A DNA stretch of 64,000 bases from Bradyrhizobium zhengyangense (GTDB taxonomy: Bacteria; Pseudomonadota; Alphaproteobacteria; Rhizobiales; Xanthobacteraceae). The translations under genes and the position numbers were made by a program. Below the pieces are notes generated by a model that worked only from the letters and a program-made list of their open reading frames with translations, was not told the origin of the DNA and searched no databases. The stretch covers positions 62,001 through 126,000 of the forward strand of contig NZ_JAKLUA010000012.1 of assembly GCF_022012435.1 (NCBI RefSeq), given 5' to 3'. This document shows, in pieces, positions 49,574-61,444 of this stretch (positions within the stretch are counted from its first letter, which is position 1; each line of letters starts with the position of its first letter).

Positions 49574-50271
49574 AAGCCGCCATCCTCGTCTTCCCCGGAA
49601 TCAATCGCGAGCGCGACATGGCGCGTGCGTTGAAACTCATCTCGGGCCACGAGCCCCAGATGGTGTGGCACGCCGAGACCTCGCTGCCTGCTGGCACTGA
49701 TCTCGTGGTTGTGCCCGGCGGTTTCTCTTACGGCGATTATCTTCGCTGTGGTGCGATTGCGGCGCGGGCGCCTGTGATGGATGCGGTGCGCGACTATGCG
49801 GCCAAGGGCGGCCTCGTGCTCGGCGTCTGCAATGGTTTCCAGATCCTCTGCGAGTCCGGTCTTTTGCCCGGCGTGCTGATGCGCAATGCGCGGCTGAAGT
49901 TCATCTGCAAGGACGTGCATCTGCGCGTCGAGCGTTCCGACACGCCGTTTACCCGCGGCTACAATGCCGGCCAGGTCATTCGCGTGCCGGTCGCCCATGG
50001 CGAGGGCAATTACGAGGCGGATGAAGAGACCATCAAGCGGGTCGAAGGCGAGGGACGTGTGCTCTATCGCTATTGCTCGGCTGATGGCGTGGTCGACGAG
50101 GCCAACAACATCAACGGCGCGGCACATTCGATCGCCGGTCTCGTCAACGACAAGGGCAACGTGCTCGGCATGATGCCGCACCCGGAAAACCACGTCGAAG
50201 ACATCATGGGCTGCACCGACGGCCGCGGCCTGTTTGCAGGCCTTACCGCGCATCTCGACCAGGCGGCGTAA
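49570..50271 (+). CDS. purQ: FGAM synthetase glutaminase subunit
   Basis: This 233-aa class I glutamine amidotransferase has nucleophile C87 in GVCNGFQ and H204-x-E206 in PHPENH. It supplies ammonia to PurL. Its last 29 bp overlap the convergent transporter gene. Confidence 0.97.
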   Translation: MKAAILVFPGINRERDMARALKLISGHEPQMVWHAETSLPAGTDLVVVPGGFSYGDYLRCGAIAARAPVMDAVRDYAAKGGLVLGVCNGFQILCESGLLPGVLMRNARLKFICKDVHLRVERSDTPFTRGYNAGQVIRVPVAHGEGNYEADEETIKRVEGEGRVLYRYCSADGVVDEANNINGAAHSIAGLVNDKGNVLGMMPHPENHVEDIMGCTDGRGLFAGLTAHLDQAA

Positions 50272-51226
50272 GCCGCTTCAGCCGTTCCGCCGGCACCGTC
50301 ATGGCGGCAACGCCCGCCATCACCAGCATCACGCCCAGCGCCAGGTTTGCCGGTACGCTCTCGCCGAGCAGCAGCACCGACAGCGCGACTCCGATCGGGA
50401 TGCGCAGATACCCCTGCGCATTCGTGGTCAGCGTGCCGAGCCGACCGAGGCACATGTAGAACAGCATCAAGCCGAGTGCGCTGGAGACGATGCCCATGAC
50501 GATGGTGGCAAGGATTGCGGTTGCTGTCGGATGCAGCGTCCAGGGCTGGTCGACGATCAGTGACGGTGGCAGCAGCACGAGACCGCCGAATAGCAGCGAG
50601 CCGGCCGCCACCACCATCGGGTCGTAATCGGACAGCCTGAGGCCGAAGATCGTCGCGCAGGCAAAGGAGATGGTGGCGAGCAGGATCGCAATCTCGGCAA
50701 TGATGTCGCTGCCGAAGCCGTGCAGCGCGTCGAGACCGATGATGGCGACGGTGCCGGCAAGACCCAGGATCGCGCCCACGAGCTTCAGCAGCGTTGCCGG
50801 TTCATGCCGCGTGATCAGTGAGGTGATCAGGAATGCGAAGATCGGTGTCGTCGAGGCCAGCACCACCGTGTTGGACGCCGGGACATATTGCTGCGACCAG
50901 GTGATGACCAGAAATGGAAAGGTCGAGTTGATCAACTGCTGCGTCGCAAACAGCTTCCAGGCCTTGAGGTCGGTCGGGACCCTGACGCCGCGTACCCACA
51001 GGATCGCAAACAGGAAGGCGGCCGCGATCAGCGAGCGCACCGAGATGAAGGTGATGGGCGGAATCGTGGGAAGCGCCAGCTTGGCCAGCGGGTAGGTCGA
51101 GCTCCAGCAGCAGGCGAGCGCGAACAGCAGCGCGTAATCGCGCCAGGTGCGCGCGCCGGTGGAGGGGTTGGACGGCGATGACAATGTTGCGGCCGCTATG
51201 TGGCCCGGCGACGTGCTCTTCGGCAC
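50243..51226 (-). CDS. EamA-type drug/metabolite exporter
   Basis: The 327-aa DMT-family protein has ten predicted transmembrane helices in two repeats (YALLFALACCWSSTYPLAK; IVMGIVSSALGLMLFYMCLG). Substrate unknown; such carriers export amino acids or small metabolites. Confidence 0.88.
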   Translation of the reverse strand: MPKSTSPGHIAAATLSSPSNPSTGARTWRDYALLFALACCWSSTYPLAKLALPTIPPITFISVRSLIAAAFLFAILWVRGVRVPTDLKAWKLFATQQLINSTFPFLVITWSQQYVPASNTVVLASTTPIFAFLITSLITRHEPATLLKLVGAILGLAGTVAIIGLDALHGFGSDIIAEIAILLATISFACATIFGLRLSDYDPMVVAAGSLLFGGLVLLPPSLIVDQPWTLHPTATAILATIVMGIVSSALGLMLFYMCLGRLGTLTTNAQGYLRIPIGVALSVLLLGESVPANLALGVMLVMAGVAAMTVPAERLKRLTPPGRDAR

Positions 51227-51301
51227 CTTGCGATAGCTCCCCGCGCAGCAGCGCTTCCAACAAAGTCTGGGCGAGGGGGCGCGAAAAGGGAAGCTGTCGA
51301 G

Positions 51302-51781
51302 CTATGCGTTTGCCTGTAGTGCCGGCTTCCGCTTCACCCGCTTGATCGTTCCGGAGAAGGTGAACAGCGGCCGGCCGGCAGACGCCAGCTTGCCCCGCAG
51401 GAAGATCAGCGAGCCGCCGGCGCGGGAGACCTCGCCTGTGCATTCGACCAGCTGGCCCTCGCGGGCGGCATCGAGGAAATCGCAGGCGAAATTGGTGGTC
51501 ACGGCCGGGCCGTCCAGCTCGTGGGTGGCGATCGCGAACAGGCAATAATCGGCGAAGGCCATGAAGCAGCCGCCATGGACGTTCCCGGAGCCGTTCAGAT
51601 GCTTCTTCTCGACCCGGAAGGCGCAGCGGACGCTGCCGTCGTCCTCGATCTTGTGCCAGAACGGGCCGATATGGCTCTCAAAACTGTCGCGAATCCAGGT
51701 CCGCCAACCCCTGAACTCGCCCTCGGTGGCGACATGCAGGTCGGGGCGGCGGGTGGAGGGGACTTTGGTCAATTCGTGCAA
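51302..51781 (-). CDS. PaaI-family thioesterase
   Basis: The 159-aa hot-dog protein has NVHGGCFMAFADYCLFA, containing the catalytic D. The only upstream start is TTG at 51781 and no ribosome site is strong, so the true start is uncertain. It follows the exporter's direction and lies before purL in the opposite orientation. Confidence 0.82.
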   Translation of the reverse strand: MHELTKVPSTRRPDLHVATEGEFRGWRTWIRDSFESHIGPFWHKIEDDGSVRCAFRVEKKHLNGSGNVHGGCFMAFADYCLFAIATHELDGPAVTTNFACDFLDAAREGQLVECTGEVSRAGGSLIFLRGKLASAGRPLFTFSGTIKRVKRKPALQANA

Positions 51782-51964
51782 GGAAATGGGCCTTCAATTA
51801 CGGGTCTTTAGCCCTTAAATCCGATCCGTCGGCGCCTTGCAATTCCCGTTCCCGCCGACCCACCTTGCAAAACGTGGGACAGCGGGAAAATGCGCCATAA
51901 AGGGCTTTTCGAAGCCGTCCGATCTTCCTAAGAACGGCAAAACGCCGCCGAAAGCTCCGAATCC

Positions 51965-54175
<2,211 letters not shown>

Positions 54176-54234
54176 GGCTGCATCTTCAGACCCTTAGCCT
54201 GGATTGCGCTGCGCTCGATCCGGGCTACAGGCGG

Positions 54235-55425
54235 CTACAATACCCGCGTCGCGCCGGGAATCGTCCGCAAGGCGGCTGTTACGCCCCAGCTGAAAATCAC
54301 CGTCAGCACGAACACAGTCAAAGCCTTCGCAACTGCAGGCAAGTTGTAGTCGAACAGCCAGTATTGCAGCCACAACGTGATCGGGTAGTGCACCAGGAAC
54401 ATGCCGAAGGCGGCGGACTGCATCGGATCGAGCAGCATCGCTGAGCCTGACTGCCTGAACCGCTGGAAGAAGGCCAGGATCAGAAACATGATGGCCACGC
54501 TGAAGACGGTGACGTTGAGCGCGTAAATTCCTTCATACCAGTTCGGCAGCGGCGACGGATTCCCGAGTATCTCCCGCTTGATGAAGATCAGCACCCACAA
54601 CAGGCAATACGGAACGATCGCCAGGACCAGCCACTCCCAGCTCACTTTCGCCATTCTGCCCTCAGCCGAGAGCAGTCCGCGATCCATGTTCGCAACGCCA
54701 ATGCCGGCGCCGAAAAAGAAGTAGGTCGCGTAGAGCAACACGCGTCCGTGCTGGACCGAAAAAGGTCCGAACTCGAACCAGCTGCTAGGTCCGAAATACA
54801 TCAGCCCGGGGACATAGAACGCGGCGCTGACGGCCAGCATGACCGCGAAGAATTCCGCGGGTCGGCGCCGTCCGCGCACCGACAGGCGGTTGATCGGGTC
54901 GAGCAGGTTGGGCCGCAGCCGGTACAGGAGGCATGCGATCAGGTCGAAGGCGAACAAGACCCAGAGGAACCAGATCGGCCCTGATGGCCACGGGCCTTTC
55001 GTGATCGTGGTCCACCAGAACTGTGAAAAGCCGATCTCGGGATCATTCCGCAGCGAGATGGCGTAATAGGCGATTGGAATGACCGTGAATGCGCAAACCA
55101 CGAACGGGATGCCGAGCCGACGGATGCGGTCTTCCAAATAGCTCGCCGCTCCCTTGCGAGCGATTCCAGACCACGCGAACAGCCCCGACAGGAAGAAGAA
55201 CATCGCCATGAAGAAGCTGTCGGTGGCGAGCACGATCATGTCGAAGCCGAAGAAGAACTTCGGGTCGGTATGACCGAAATAGGTGTAAGGGATAACCGCA
55301 TGGTGCAGCAGCACCACCAGCGTCAGGAAGGTGCGAGCGCGATCGAGCGATAAATTGCGCGTCTTGGTCTTCGGCTCGGCATACGTCTCTGCGCCCATCG
55401 TCGCAGAAGTTGACATCGTCATCAT
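54235..55425 (-). CDS. Acyltransferase_3 membrane protein
   Basis: This 396-aa protein has about ten helices. Its N-terminus has RNLSLDRARTFLTLVVLLHHAVIPY, with the R-x10-H motif of OafA/OpgC-type O-acyltransferases. It probably adds acyl groups to a polysaccharide or glucan. The start could be any of the Met codons at 55425, 55422 or 55416. Confidence 0.85.
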   Translation of the reverse strand: MMTMSTSATMGAETYAEPKTKTRNLSLDRARTFLTLVVLLHHAVIPYTYFGHTDPKFFFGFDMIVLATDSFFMAMFFFLSGLFAWSGIARKGAASYLEDRIRRLGIPFVVCAFTVIPIAYYAISLRNDPEIGFSQFWWTTITKGPWPSGPIWFLWVLFAFDLIACLLYRLRPNLLDPINRLSVRGRRRPAEFFAVMLAVSAAFYVPGLMYFGPSSWFEFGPFSVQHGRVLLYATYFFFGAGIGVANMDRGLLSAEGRMAKVSWEWLVLAIVPYCLLWVLIFIKREILGNPSPLPNWYEGIYALNVTVFSVAIMFLILAFFQRFRQSGSAMLLDPMQSAAFGMFLVHYPITLWLQYWLFDYNLPAVAKALTVFVLTVIFSWGVTAALRTIPGATRVL

Positions 55426-55609
55426 GGCCGCCCCAGTCGCGTTTCCGTCCCGGCCGGACCTGTGCCGCCGGGACCCCGATTCAGCAAGCGCAGTTTGCGC
55501 CGCGACATTCTTCCATCGTGCCTTAGGAACCAGTTCCGCGCAACGCGGTTAGCGTTCCCGAAACGGTGAGCGGCCGCCGACTGCGGCCGCCAATGTTGCG
55601 GAGCTGGCG

Positions 55610-55783
55610 ATGACGATCCTGAAATGGGCCCTGATATTCCTGCTGATCTCGATCGTGGCCGGTGTGCTCGGCTTCACCGGCATCTCGGCCGCCTCCGCCG
55701 ACATCGCCCGTTTCCTGTTCTACGTCTTCGTCGTGATCTTCCTGGTGCTCTTGATCCTCGGGCTCACGGTATTCAGGGCGTAG
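55610..55783 (+). CDS. DUF1328 small membrane protein
   Basis: This 57-aa, two-helix protein (MTILKWALIFLLISIVAGVLG, IARFLFYVFVVIFLVLLIL) belongs to the DUF1328 family, which is found widely in rhizobia and is often stress-related. A palindrome GCGGCCG at 55571-55590 precedes it. Confidence 0.86.
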   Translation: MTILKWALIFLLISIVAGVLGFTGISAASADIARFLFYVFVVIFLVLLILGLTVFRA

Positions 55784-55787
55784 CGCG

Positions 55788-55895
55788 ACCCGTCCTTCCG
55801 GGATGGTGCGTTAGCACCAGACCCGGAATCTCGAGATTCCACGATGCGCAATTGCGCACCCGTGGTTCGCGTCTGCGACGCGCCCCGGAATGACG
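55788..55895. repeat. Bradyrhizobium-type palindromic repeat cluster
   Basis: The gap between convergent DUF1328 and DUF427 genes contains GGTGCGTTAGCACC, ATCTCGAGAT, GATGCGCAATTGCGCACC-like and CATTCCGG-type arms in one 108-bp block. Such stacked palindromes form dispersed repeats in this genus. No gene is visible. Confidence 0.6.
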
Positions 55896-55905
55896 TCACC
55901 TCCAA

Positions 55906-56265
55906 CTACCCCACTTCCTCGATCTTCACCTTGTCCGGATAGAAGGCGAGATGGCCTGAGATCTCCGTCATCGCCGGGAAGGGCGTCTCGTAGGTCCAGA
56001 TCGCGTTGTCGAGCGTCTTGCCGTCGGCCTTGATGCTGTAATAGCTGGCGTCGCCCTTGTAAGGGCAGTGGGTGGTGCGCTCGGTGCGTTCCAGCAACGT
56101 CATGTTGGCGTCTTCTCGCGGCAGATATTGCACCGCCGGATATCTGGCCTCTTTCAAGGTCAGCGCCTTGGTGCTTTCGGCGATCACGATGTCGCCCGCC
56201 GTCACGCGGACGCGGCGGGGATTTTGGGTGATGGTGATGGGGTGGTCGGGGCCTGGAAGCTTCAT
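55906..56265 (-). CDS. DUF427 protein
   Basis: This 119-aa beta-rich protein has the family start PDHPITITQNPRRVRVTAGD and THCPYKGDASYYS. Function unknown; many bacteria carry it alone. Confidence 0.92.
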   Translation of the reverse strand: MKLPGPDHPITITQNPRRVRVTAGDIVIAESTKALTLKEARYPAVQYLPREDANMTLLERTERTTHCPYKGDASYYSIKADGKTLDNAIWTYETPFPAMTEISGHLAFYPDKVKIEEVG

Positions 56266-56475
56266 GATTTCACGCCTTTTCGATCAATCTGCCGCGCGCG
56301 GCACTTTGTCGTGCCTTTATCCTGATGGGATCAGGGATATAGTGCCTGAAGGCGTGACGTAGAAGGCCGTTCACGCTAAGTTTGGCGCTGCCGGTCCCGG
56401 GGACCCCGGCAAACGATTCGACGCCAAGTCTGTTAGTCGACAAGTCTGTCAGCCGACACAAGGAGTAAGACCCGA

Positions 56476-56712
56476 ATGCCCATGGACGCCCACGATATCG
56501 AGGCGATGATCAAGGCAGCGATCCCCGATGCCGAAGTGACCATCCGTGACCTCGCCGGCGATGGCGACCACTATGCCGCGACCGTGATCTCGGAATCTTT
56601 CCGCGGCAAGTCCCGCGTCCAGCAGCACCAGATCGTCTATCGGTCCCTGCAGGGCCAGATGGGCGGTGTGCTGCACGCGCTGGCGCTGCAAACCGGCGTA
56701 CCAAGTGCTTGA
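56476..56712 (+). CDS. bolA: BolA-family protein
   Basis: This 78-aa protein shows the BolA fold (MDAHDIEAMIKAAIPDAEVTI, GKSRVQQHQIVYRSL, GGVLHALALQT) with the invariant His in HALAL. BolA pairs with monothiol glutaredoxin Grx4 to handle a [2Fe-2S] cluster; grxD is encoded 3.8 kb downstream. AAGGAG lies 10 bases before the ATG. Confidence 0.94.
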   Translation: MPMDAHDIEAMIKAAIPDAEVTIRDLAGDGDHYAATVISESFRGKSRVQQHQIVYRSLQGQMGGVLHALALQTGVPSA

Positions 56713-56751
56713 ATAGATTGCACCTGACCTGATCGCGCGACGGGGACGCTG

Positions 56752-57945
56752 ATGGCTGCGGACAATCCGCGCGGCGCGATGTTTCGCGTCATCGTGCCGA
56801 ACCAGCCCAGCCGCGTCACCAATGCCGAGCTGTTCTTCGACCTCGTCTTCGTCTTCGCCGTCACGCAAATCTCGCACACGCTGCTGAACCACTTCACGCC
56901 CCAAGGCGCGGTCGAGGTTACGCTGCTGTTCCTGGCGGTGTGGTGGGTGTGGGTTTACACGGCCTGGGTCACCAACTGGCTCAATCCCGACCTGACGCCG
57001 GTTCGCATCCTGATCTTCCTGATGATGCTGGGCGGCCTCGTGCTGTCGACGACGATCCCGACGGCGTTCGATGGCCGCGGACTCTGGTTTGCGATCGCCT
57101 ATGCGGCCATGCAGGTTGGACGCACCGCGTTCTGGCTGTTCGCGACCCCGCGCCATCGCACCGCCGTGCGGCACAATGCGATCCGCATTCTGGTCTGGCT
57201 CTGCGGCTCCGCGGTCTTCTGGATCCTCGGCGGTCTCGCCCATGGCGAGGAGAGGCTGTGGTTCTGGATCGTGGCGCTCGGAATCGAATACGTCTCGCCC
57301 GCGGTCCGCTTCTGGGTCCCGAAGCTCGGCTTTTCGTCGGTCGAGGCCTGGGCCGTCGAGGGCGGCCACATGGCCGAGCGCTGCGCCGGCTTCATCATCA
57401 TCGCACTCGGCGAAGCCGTCGTCGTCAACGGCGCGACCTTCGCCGAGCTGAACTGGAGCGCGGACAACATTCTGGCTTTCGGCGCGTGCCTCGTCGGGAG
57501 CATCGCGATGTGGTGGGTCTATTTCCACAAGGGCGCTGAAGCCGGCTCCGAGGTGATCTCGAAAGCGGCCGAATCCGGCCGGCTGGCGCGGCTCGCCTAC
57601 ACCTATCTGCACATGCCGATCGTCGCCGGCATCATCCTGACCGCGGTCTCGGACGAGTTGGTGCTGAAGCACCCAACCGGGCATTCCGATGTCCGCACCA
57701 TCGTCAGCACGATCGGCGGTCCCTTGGTGTTCCTGGTCGGAACCATCCTGTTCAAGCACTCGATCCGCGGCTTCCTCCAGCTCTCCCACGGAATCGGAAT
57801 CATCGCGCTCGCGGCGCTGTGGTGGTTCGCCGCAGACCTCCCGCCGCTCTGGCTGACGGTCGCGACGAGCCTGATCATGATCGTCGTCGCGGTGTGGGAG
57901 TCGGTGTCGCTCGGATCGAAGCCGGAAGAGACTAGGGAGCGTTGA
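56752..57945 (+). CDS. Low temperature requirement protein A (LtrA) family
   Basis: The 397-aa membrane protein with about 11 helices starts FFDLVFVFAVTQISHTLL and has the HMAERCAGFIIIALGEAVVV signature of LtrA. The role in Listeria is cold growth; its function here is unknown. It starts 39 bp after bolA. Confidence 0.9.
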   Translation: MAADNPRGAMFRVIVPNQPSRVTNAELFFDLVFVFAVTQISHTLLNHFTPQGAVEVTLLFLAVWWVWVYTAWVTNWLNPDLTPVRILIFLMMLGGLVLSTTIPTAFDGRGLWFAIAYAAMQVGRTAFWLFATPRHRTAVRHNAIRILVWLCGSAVFWILGGLAHGEERLWFWIVALGIEYVSPAVRFWVPKLGFSSVEAWAVEGGHMAERCAGFIIIALGEAVVVNGATFAELNWSADNILAFGACLVGSIAMWWVYFHKGAEAGSEVISKAAESGRLARLAYTYLHMPIVAGIILTAVSDELVLKHPTGHSDVRTIVSTIGGPLVFLVGTILFKHSIRGFLQLSHGIGIIALAALWWFAADLPPLWLTVATSLIMIVVAVWESVSLGSKPEETRER

Positions 57946-57958
57946 GGCGCCGGAGCCA

Positions 57959-58930
57959 TTACTCCGCCGCCTCCAGCGCGTGCACCGAGAACATCTTCGC
58001 TGCATCCGTCCAGCTCTCGCGCACGCGCCAGCCGGCGCCCTGTGCCAAGGCAGCAAAACGCTCAAGGCTGTATTTGTAGCTGTTTTCGGTGTGAATGCTC
58101 TCGCCCGGCCGGAACGAGAAGCTGGTGCCGAGCAGGCGCACGGTCTGGCTCTTGCGGCTGATCAGATGCATCTCGATGCGGTGCCGATCGTGATTGTAGA
58201 TCGCACCATGGGTGAAGGCGGAGAGGTCGAAATTGCCGCCGAGCTCGCGGTTGATCCGCACCAGCACATTGAGATTGAACCGCGCGGTGACGCCGGCGGC
58301 ATCGTTATAGGCGGCGTGGAGCAGGCGCTCCTCTTTCTCGAGGTCGGCGCCGATGATCATCTGCGCGCCCTTGCCCAGGATCTGGCGGGCGCTCCTCAGG
58401 AACGCCTGCGCTTCATGGGGCTCGAAATTGCCGATGGTCGAGCCCGGGAAGAAGCCGACCTTCGGCATCGATGCAACCGCCCTGGGCAGCTCGAACGGCG
58501 TGGTGAAGTCGGCGGCCACCGGATGGATGCCGAGCGAGGGGAAGTCGCGCTTGAGCCCATTGGCCTGGGCTTGCAGGAAATCGCCGGAAATATCGACCGG
58601 GACATAGGCTGCGAATCTGGACTGGTTCAGGAGCAGGCGGACCTTCGTGGTGGCGCCTGCGCCGAATTCCACCAGTGCGGCATTTTCAGGGATGATCCTT
58701 GCGATCTCGCTGCCGCGCTCCTTCAGGATCGATAGCTCGGTGCGCGTCGGATAATATTCCGGCAATCGCGTGATCGCCTCGAACAGCTCAGATCCTGTTG
58801 CGTCGTAAAAATACTTCGGCGACAGCTTTTTCGGCTGCTGCGAGAGGTGCTCGATCGCCTCGCGGGCGAACGCGGTCGTCTGCTCGTCGGGAAGATGGGC
58901 TTCGGCCAAAGCGCTGGCGTGCACATTCAT
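57959..58930 (-). CDS. egtD: L-histidine N-alpha-methyltransferase EgtD
   Basis: This 323-aa SAM enzyme has the motif YFYDATGSELFEAITRLPEYYPTRTE and EFGAGATTKVRLLL. It trimethylates histidine to hercynine, step 1 of ergothioneine synthesis. AGGAG precedes the ATG. It lies 48 bp after egtB on the same strand. Confidence 0.97.
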   Translation of the reverse strand: MNVHASALAEAHLPDEQTTAFAREAIEHLSQQPKKLSPKYFYDATGSELFEAITRLPEYYPTRTELSILKERGSEIARIIPENAALVEFGAGATTKVRLLLNQSRFAAYVPVDISGDFLQAQANGLKRDFPSLGIHPVAADFTTPFELPRAVASMPKVGFFPGSTIGNFEPHEAQAFLRSARQILGKGAQMIIGADLEKEERLLHAAYNDAAGVTARFNLNVLVRINRELGGNFDLSAFTHGAIYNHDRHRIEMHLISRKSQTVRLLGTSFSFRPGESIHTENSYKYSLERFAALAQGAGWRVRESWTDAAKMFSVHALEAAE

Positions 58931-58978
58931 GATATTCTCCTGAACGCGCTGTCCGGCGCGTATTTCCTCGGATGAGAA

Positions 58979-60226
58979 CTAGAAATAGTCGGCTAGCCGC
59001 AACCCCGTGAACTGCCAGCGGTGATGCGGATAGAAGAAGTTGCGATATGTGACGCGGCTGTGACCGTCGGGTGTCGCCAGCGAGGAGCCACGCAGCACCA
59101 GCTGGTTGACCATGAACTTGCCGTTGTATTCGCCGAGCGCGCCTTCGACGGCGCGGTAGCCGGGGTAGGGGGAATACGACGAACGCGTCCATTGCCAGAC
59201 GATGCCGAAGGCGTCGTTGAGCTGCTTGGTGCGCGCCGCGACCTCCCATTCCATCTCGGTCGGCAGATGCTTTCCGGCCCAGCGCGCAAACGCATCGGCC
59301 TCGTAATAGCTGATGTGGCAGACCGGCGCGTCGGGATCGACCGGCTTGACGCCGGCAAGCGTCATCACATGCCACTGCCCGTCGATCTCGCGCCAATGGC
59401 CCGGAGCCTGCCAGTCTTCCTTGCTGGCCGCGGCGAAGCCATCCATCAGCCACAACGTCGCATGCCGATAGCCGCCGTCACGCATGAAGGCGAGCCATTC
59501 GCTGTTGGTGACGAGATTGCGCGCGATTCTGACCGGACCGACGAGCGCACGATGCGCGGGCTTCTCGTTGTCGAAATGAAAGGTGTCGTCGACATGGCCG
59601 ACGGTGTGAATGCCTTCGTTGAGCGTCAGCCAGTCCTCGCCTGCGCGCGTCGCGGCCGGAAAGCGCCACTCCTTGTCGTAAGCCGGATAGACGGGGTTCT
59701 GCGCGAAGGCGTGCAGGATGTCGGTGTACATCAACTCCTGATGCTGCTGCTCATGGTTCAGCCCGACCTCGACCAGCGGCGCGATTTCGCGGAGCTTGTC
59801 GTCGCCGGCCGCGCGGAAGAATTTGACGACGGCGGCATCGACATGGCTGCGATAGGCGCCGACCTCGGTGGCGCTGGGCCGCGTGATGTCGCCGCGATGA
59901 TTGCGGGCGTGGCGGGGGCCGGCGCTGACGTAATAGGAATTGAACAGGAAGGCGAAGTCGGGGTGGAAGGGGCGGTAGCTAGGGGCGTGCTCGCCGAGCA
60001 GAAACTGCTCCCAGAACCAGGTGGTATGGGCCCGATGCCATTTCGCCGGGCTCGCGTCCGGCATGGACTGGATCTGCTGGTCCTCGGGCGACAGCGGCGC
60101 GGCCCGCCGCTCAGTCTCGGTACGGACGGCCAGAAACGCACTCTCCAGCGCCTGTGCGAGGCCGCCAGAGGCGGCCGATGGTGACGAAAGCGGCTGATCG
60201 GCCATAGCGGAGGCTTGTTTCGTCAC
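58979..60226 (-). CDS. egtB: Ergothioneine synthase EgtB
   Basis: The 415-aa nonheme iron sulfoxide synthase has the HxxxHxE iron motif (H158, H162, E164 in NHEQQHQEL), an N-terminal DinB-like fold (H64, H67 in WHRAHTTW) and a C-terminal FGE-sulfatase fold. It oxidises hercynine with a thiol to a sulfoxide. GTG at 60226 is chosen for the GGAGA site upstream; an ATG at 60205 is also possible. egtA, egtC and egtE are absent, so cysteine may serve directly. Confidence 0.95.
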   Translation of the reverse strand: MTKQASAMADQPLSSPSAASGGLAQALESAFLAVRTETERRAAPLSPEDQQIQSMPDASPAKWHRAHTTWFWEQFLLGEHAPSYRPFHPDFAFLFNSYYVSAGPRHARNHRGDITRPSATEVGAYRSHVDAAVVKFFRAAGDDKLREIAPLVEVGLNHEQQHQELMYTDILHAFAQNPVYPAYDKEWRFPAATRAGEDWLTLNEGIHTVGHVDDTFHFDNEKPAHRALVGPVRIARNLVTNSEWLAFMRDGGYRHATLWLMDGFAAASKEDWQAPGHWREIDGQWHVMTLAGVKPVDPDAPVCHISYYEADAFARWAGKHLPTEMEWEVAARTKQLNDAFGIVWQWTRSSYSPYPGYRAVEGALGEYNGKFMVNQLVLRGSSLATPDGHSRVTYRNFFYPHHRWQFTGLRLADYF

Positions 60227-60331
60227 GTTTTTCTCCAGACAGGACAAGAGAACGTTGTTGGCGAGACCGGGTTCCAAAACCAAGGTTCGTCCTAGATAGG
60301 CGCTCCGTTACGGTATGAAAGTCCTCCCCGG

Positions 60332-60351
60332 TGATGATATTCGTGTCATCA
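60332..60351. promoter_or_regulatory. Dyad in the egtB-grxD divergent region
   Basis: TGATGA and TCATCA flank an 8-base spacer. The site is about 105 bp from the egtB start and 165 bp from grxD. It could be an operator for either. Unassigned. Confidence 0.35.
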
Positions 60352-60517
60352 TGCAATGGCGCCGGGGCCGCCCGGACCTGATATCCGGGGACCATTCGCC
60401 GCCATTTTACTTTGGATGCACAACGGTTTGGGCTACATATATAGGCAGGTATCGGGTTAAATCGGCTGAGCCGGCCCGGATTGATAGGTGAGGGCTCTGC
60501 CCCAGAAGGACACGGAT

Positions 60518-60844
60518 ATGAGCATCGCGGAATTCATCGACAACGAAGTGAAGTCGAACGACGTGGTTCTGTTCATGAAGGGGACGCCGCAATTTCCGCA
60601 GTGCGGTTTCTCCGGCCAGGTCGTGCAGATCCTCGACCACGTCGGCGTCGGCTATAAGGGCCTCAACGTGCTCGAATCCGCCGAGCTCCGTAACGGTATC
60701 AAGGAATATTCGAACTGGCCGACGATCCCGCAGCTTTATGTGAAGGGCGAGTTCATCGGCGGCTGCGACATCGTGCGCGAGATGTTCCAGGCCGGCGAAT
60801 TGCAGCAGCTCTTCTCCGAGAAGGGCGTCGTCGTCGCGGCTTGA
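60518..60844 (+). CDS. grxD: Monothiol glutaredoxin Grx4
   Basis: This 108-aa protein has CGFS at residues 29-32 and WPTIPQLYVKGEFIGGCD. It holds a [2Fe-2S] cluster with BolA and glutathione. It is followed after 3 bp by a macro-domain gene. Confidence 0.97.
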   Translation: MSIAEFIDNEVKSNDVVLFMKGTPQFPQCGFSGQVVQILDHVGVGYKGLNVLESAELRNGIKEYSNWPTIPQLYVKGEFIGGCDIVREMFQAGELQQLFSEKGVVVAA

Positions 60845-60847
60845 TCC

Positions 60848-61399
60848 GTGACAGTGCTGACGCGTCGGATCGGCGGCGTGCAGCTCGAAATCATCGTCGC
60901 TGACATCACCAGCCTCGGCGTTGACGCCATCGTCAACGCCGCCAACTCATCTCTTCTTGGTGGAGGCGGCGTCGACGGTGCGATCCATCGCGCGGCCGGG
61001 CCCGATCTGGTCGCCGAATGCCGCATGCTCCACGGCTGCAAGACGGGCGATGCGAAGATCACCAAAGGCTACCGCCTCAAGGCCGCGCACGTGATCCACA
61101 CCGTTGGACCGGTCTGGAACGGCGGTACGCAGGGTGAGGACGATCTGCTCACCTCCTGCTATCGTCGCTCGATGGAACTGTGCGGGAAGCACAAGCTGTC
61201 CTCGGTGGCATTCCCCGCGATTTCGACCGGTATTTTCCGCTTTCCTGGCGGGCGGGCCGCGAAGATTGCGATCGATACGACCATTGAAGCCTTGCCGGCC
61301 GCGCCATTGGTGGGCCAAGTCATATTCTGTTGTTTTTCGGAGACGAGCGCCGCGCTCCACACGGACGTTTTGGCACGGCACGGCAGCCCTTGTGCCTGA
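60848..61399 (+). CDS. Macro-domain protein, O-acetyl-ADP-ribose deacetylase-like
   Basis: The 183-aa macro domain has DAIVNAANSSLLGGGGVDGAIHRAAG (split here only for reading) and STGIFRFP, the ribose and phosphate loops of YmdB-type enzymes. It starts at GTG. It probably removes ADP-ribose esters. Tight spacing to grxD suggests one operon. Confidence 0.92.
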   Translation: MTVLTRRIGGVQLEIIVADITSLGVDAIVNAANSSLLGGGGVDGAIHRAAGPDLVAECRMLHGCKTGDAKITKGYRLKAAHVIHTVGPVWNGGTQGEDDLLTSCYRRSMELCGKHKLSSVAFPAISTGIFRFPGGRAAKIAIDTTIEALPAAPLVGQVIFCCFSETSAALHTDVLARHGSPCA

Positions 61400-61444
61400 C
61401 AACGCGGTCAGTACACTCCACCAGCCATGTTCCGGGGAGGGGAT

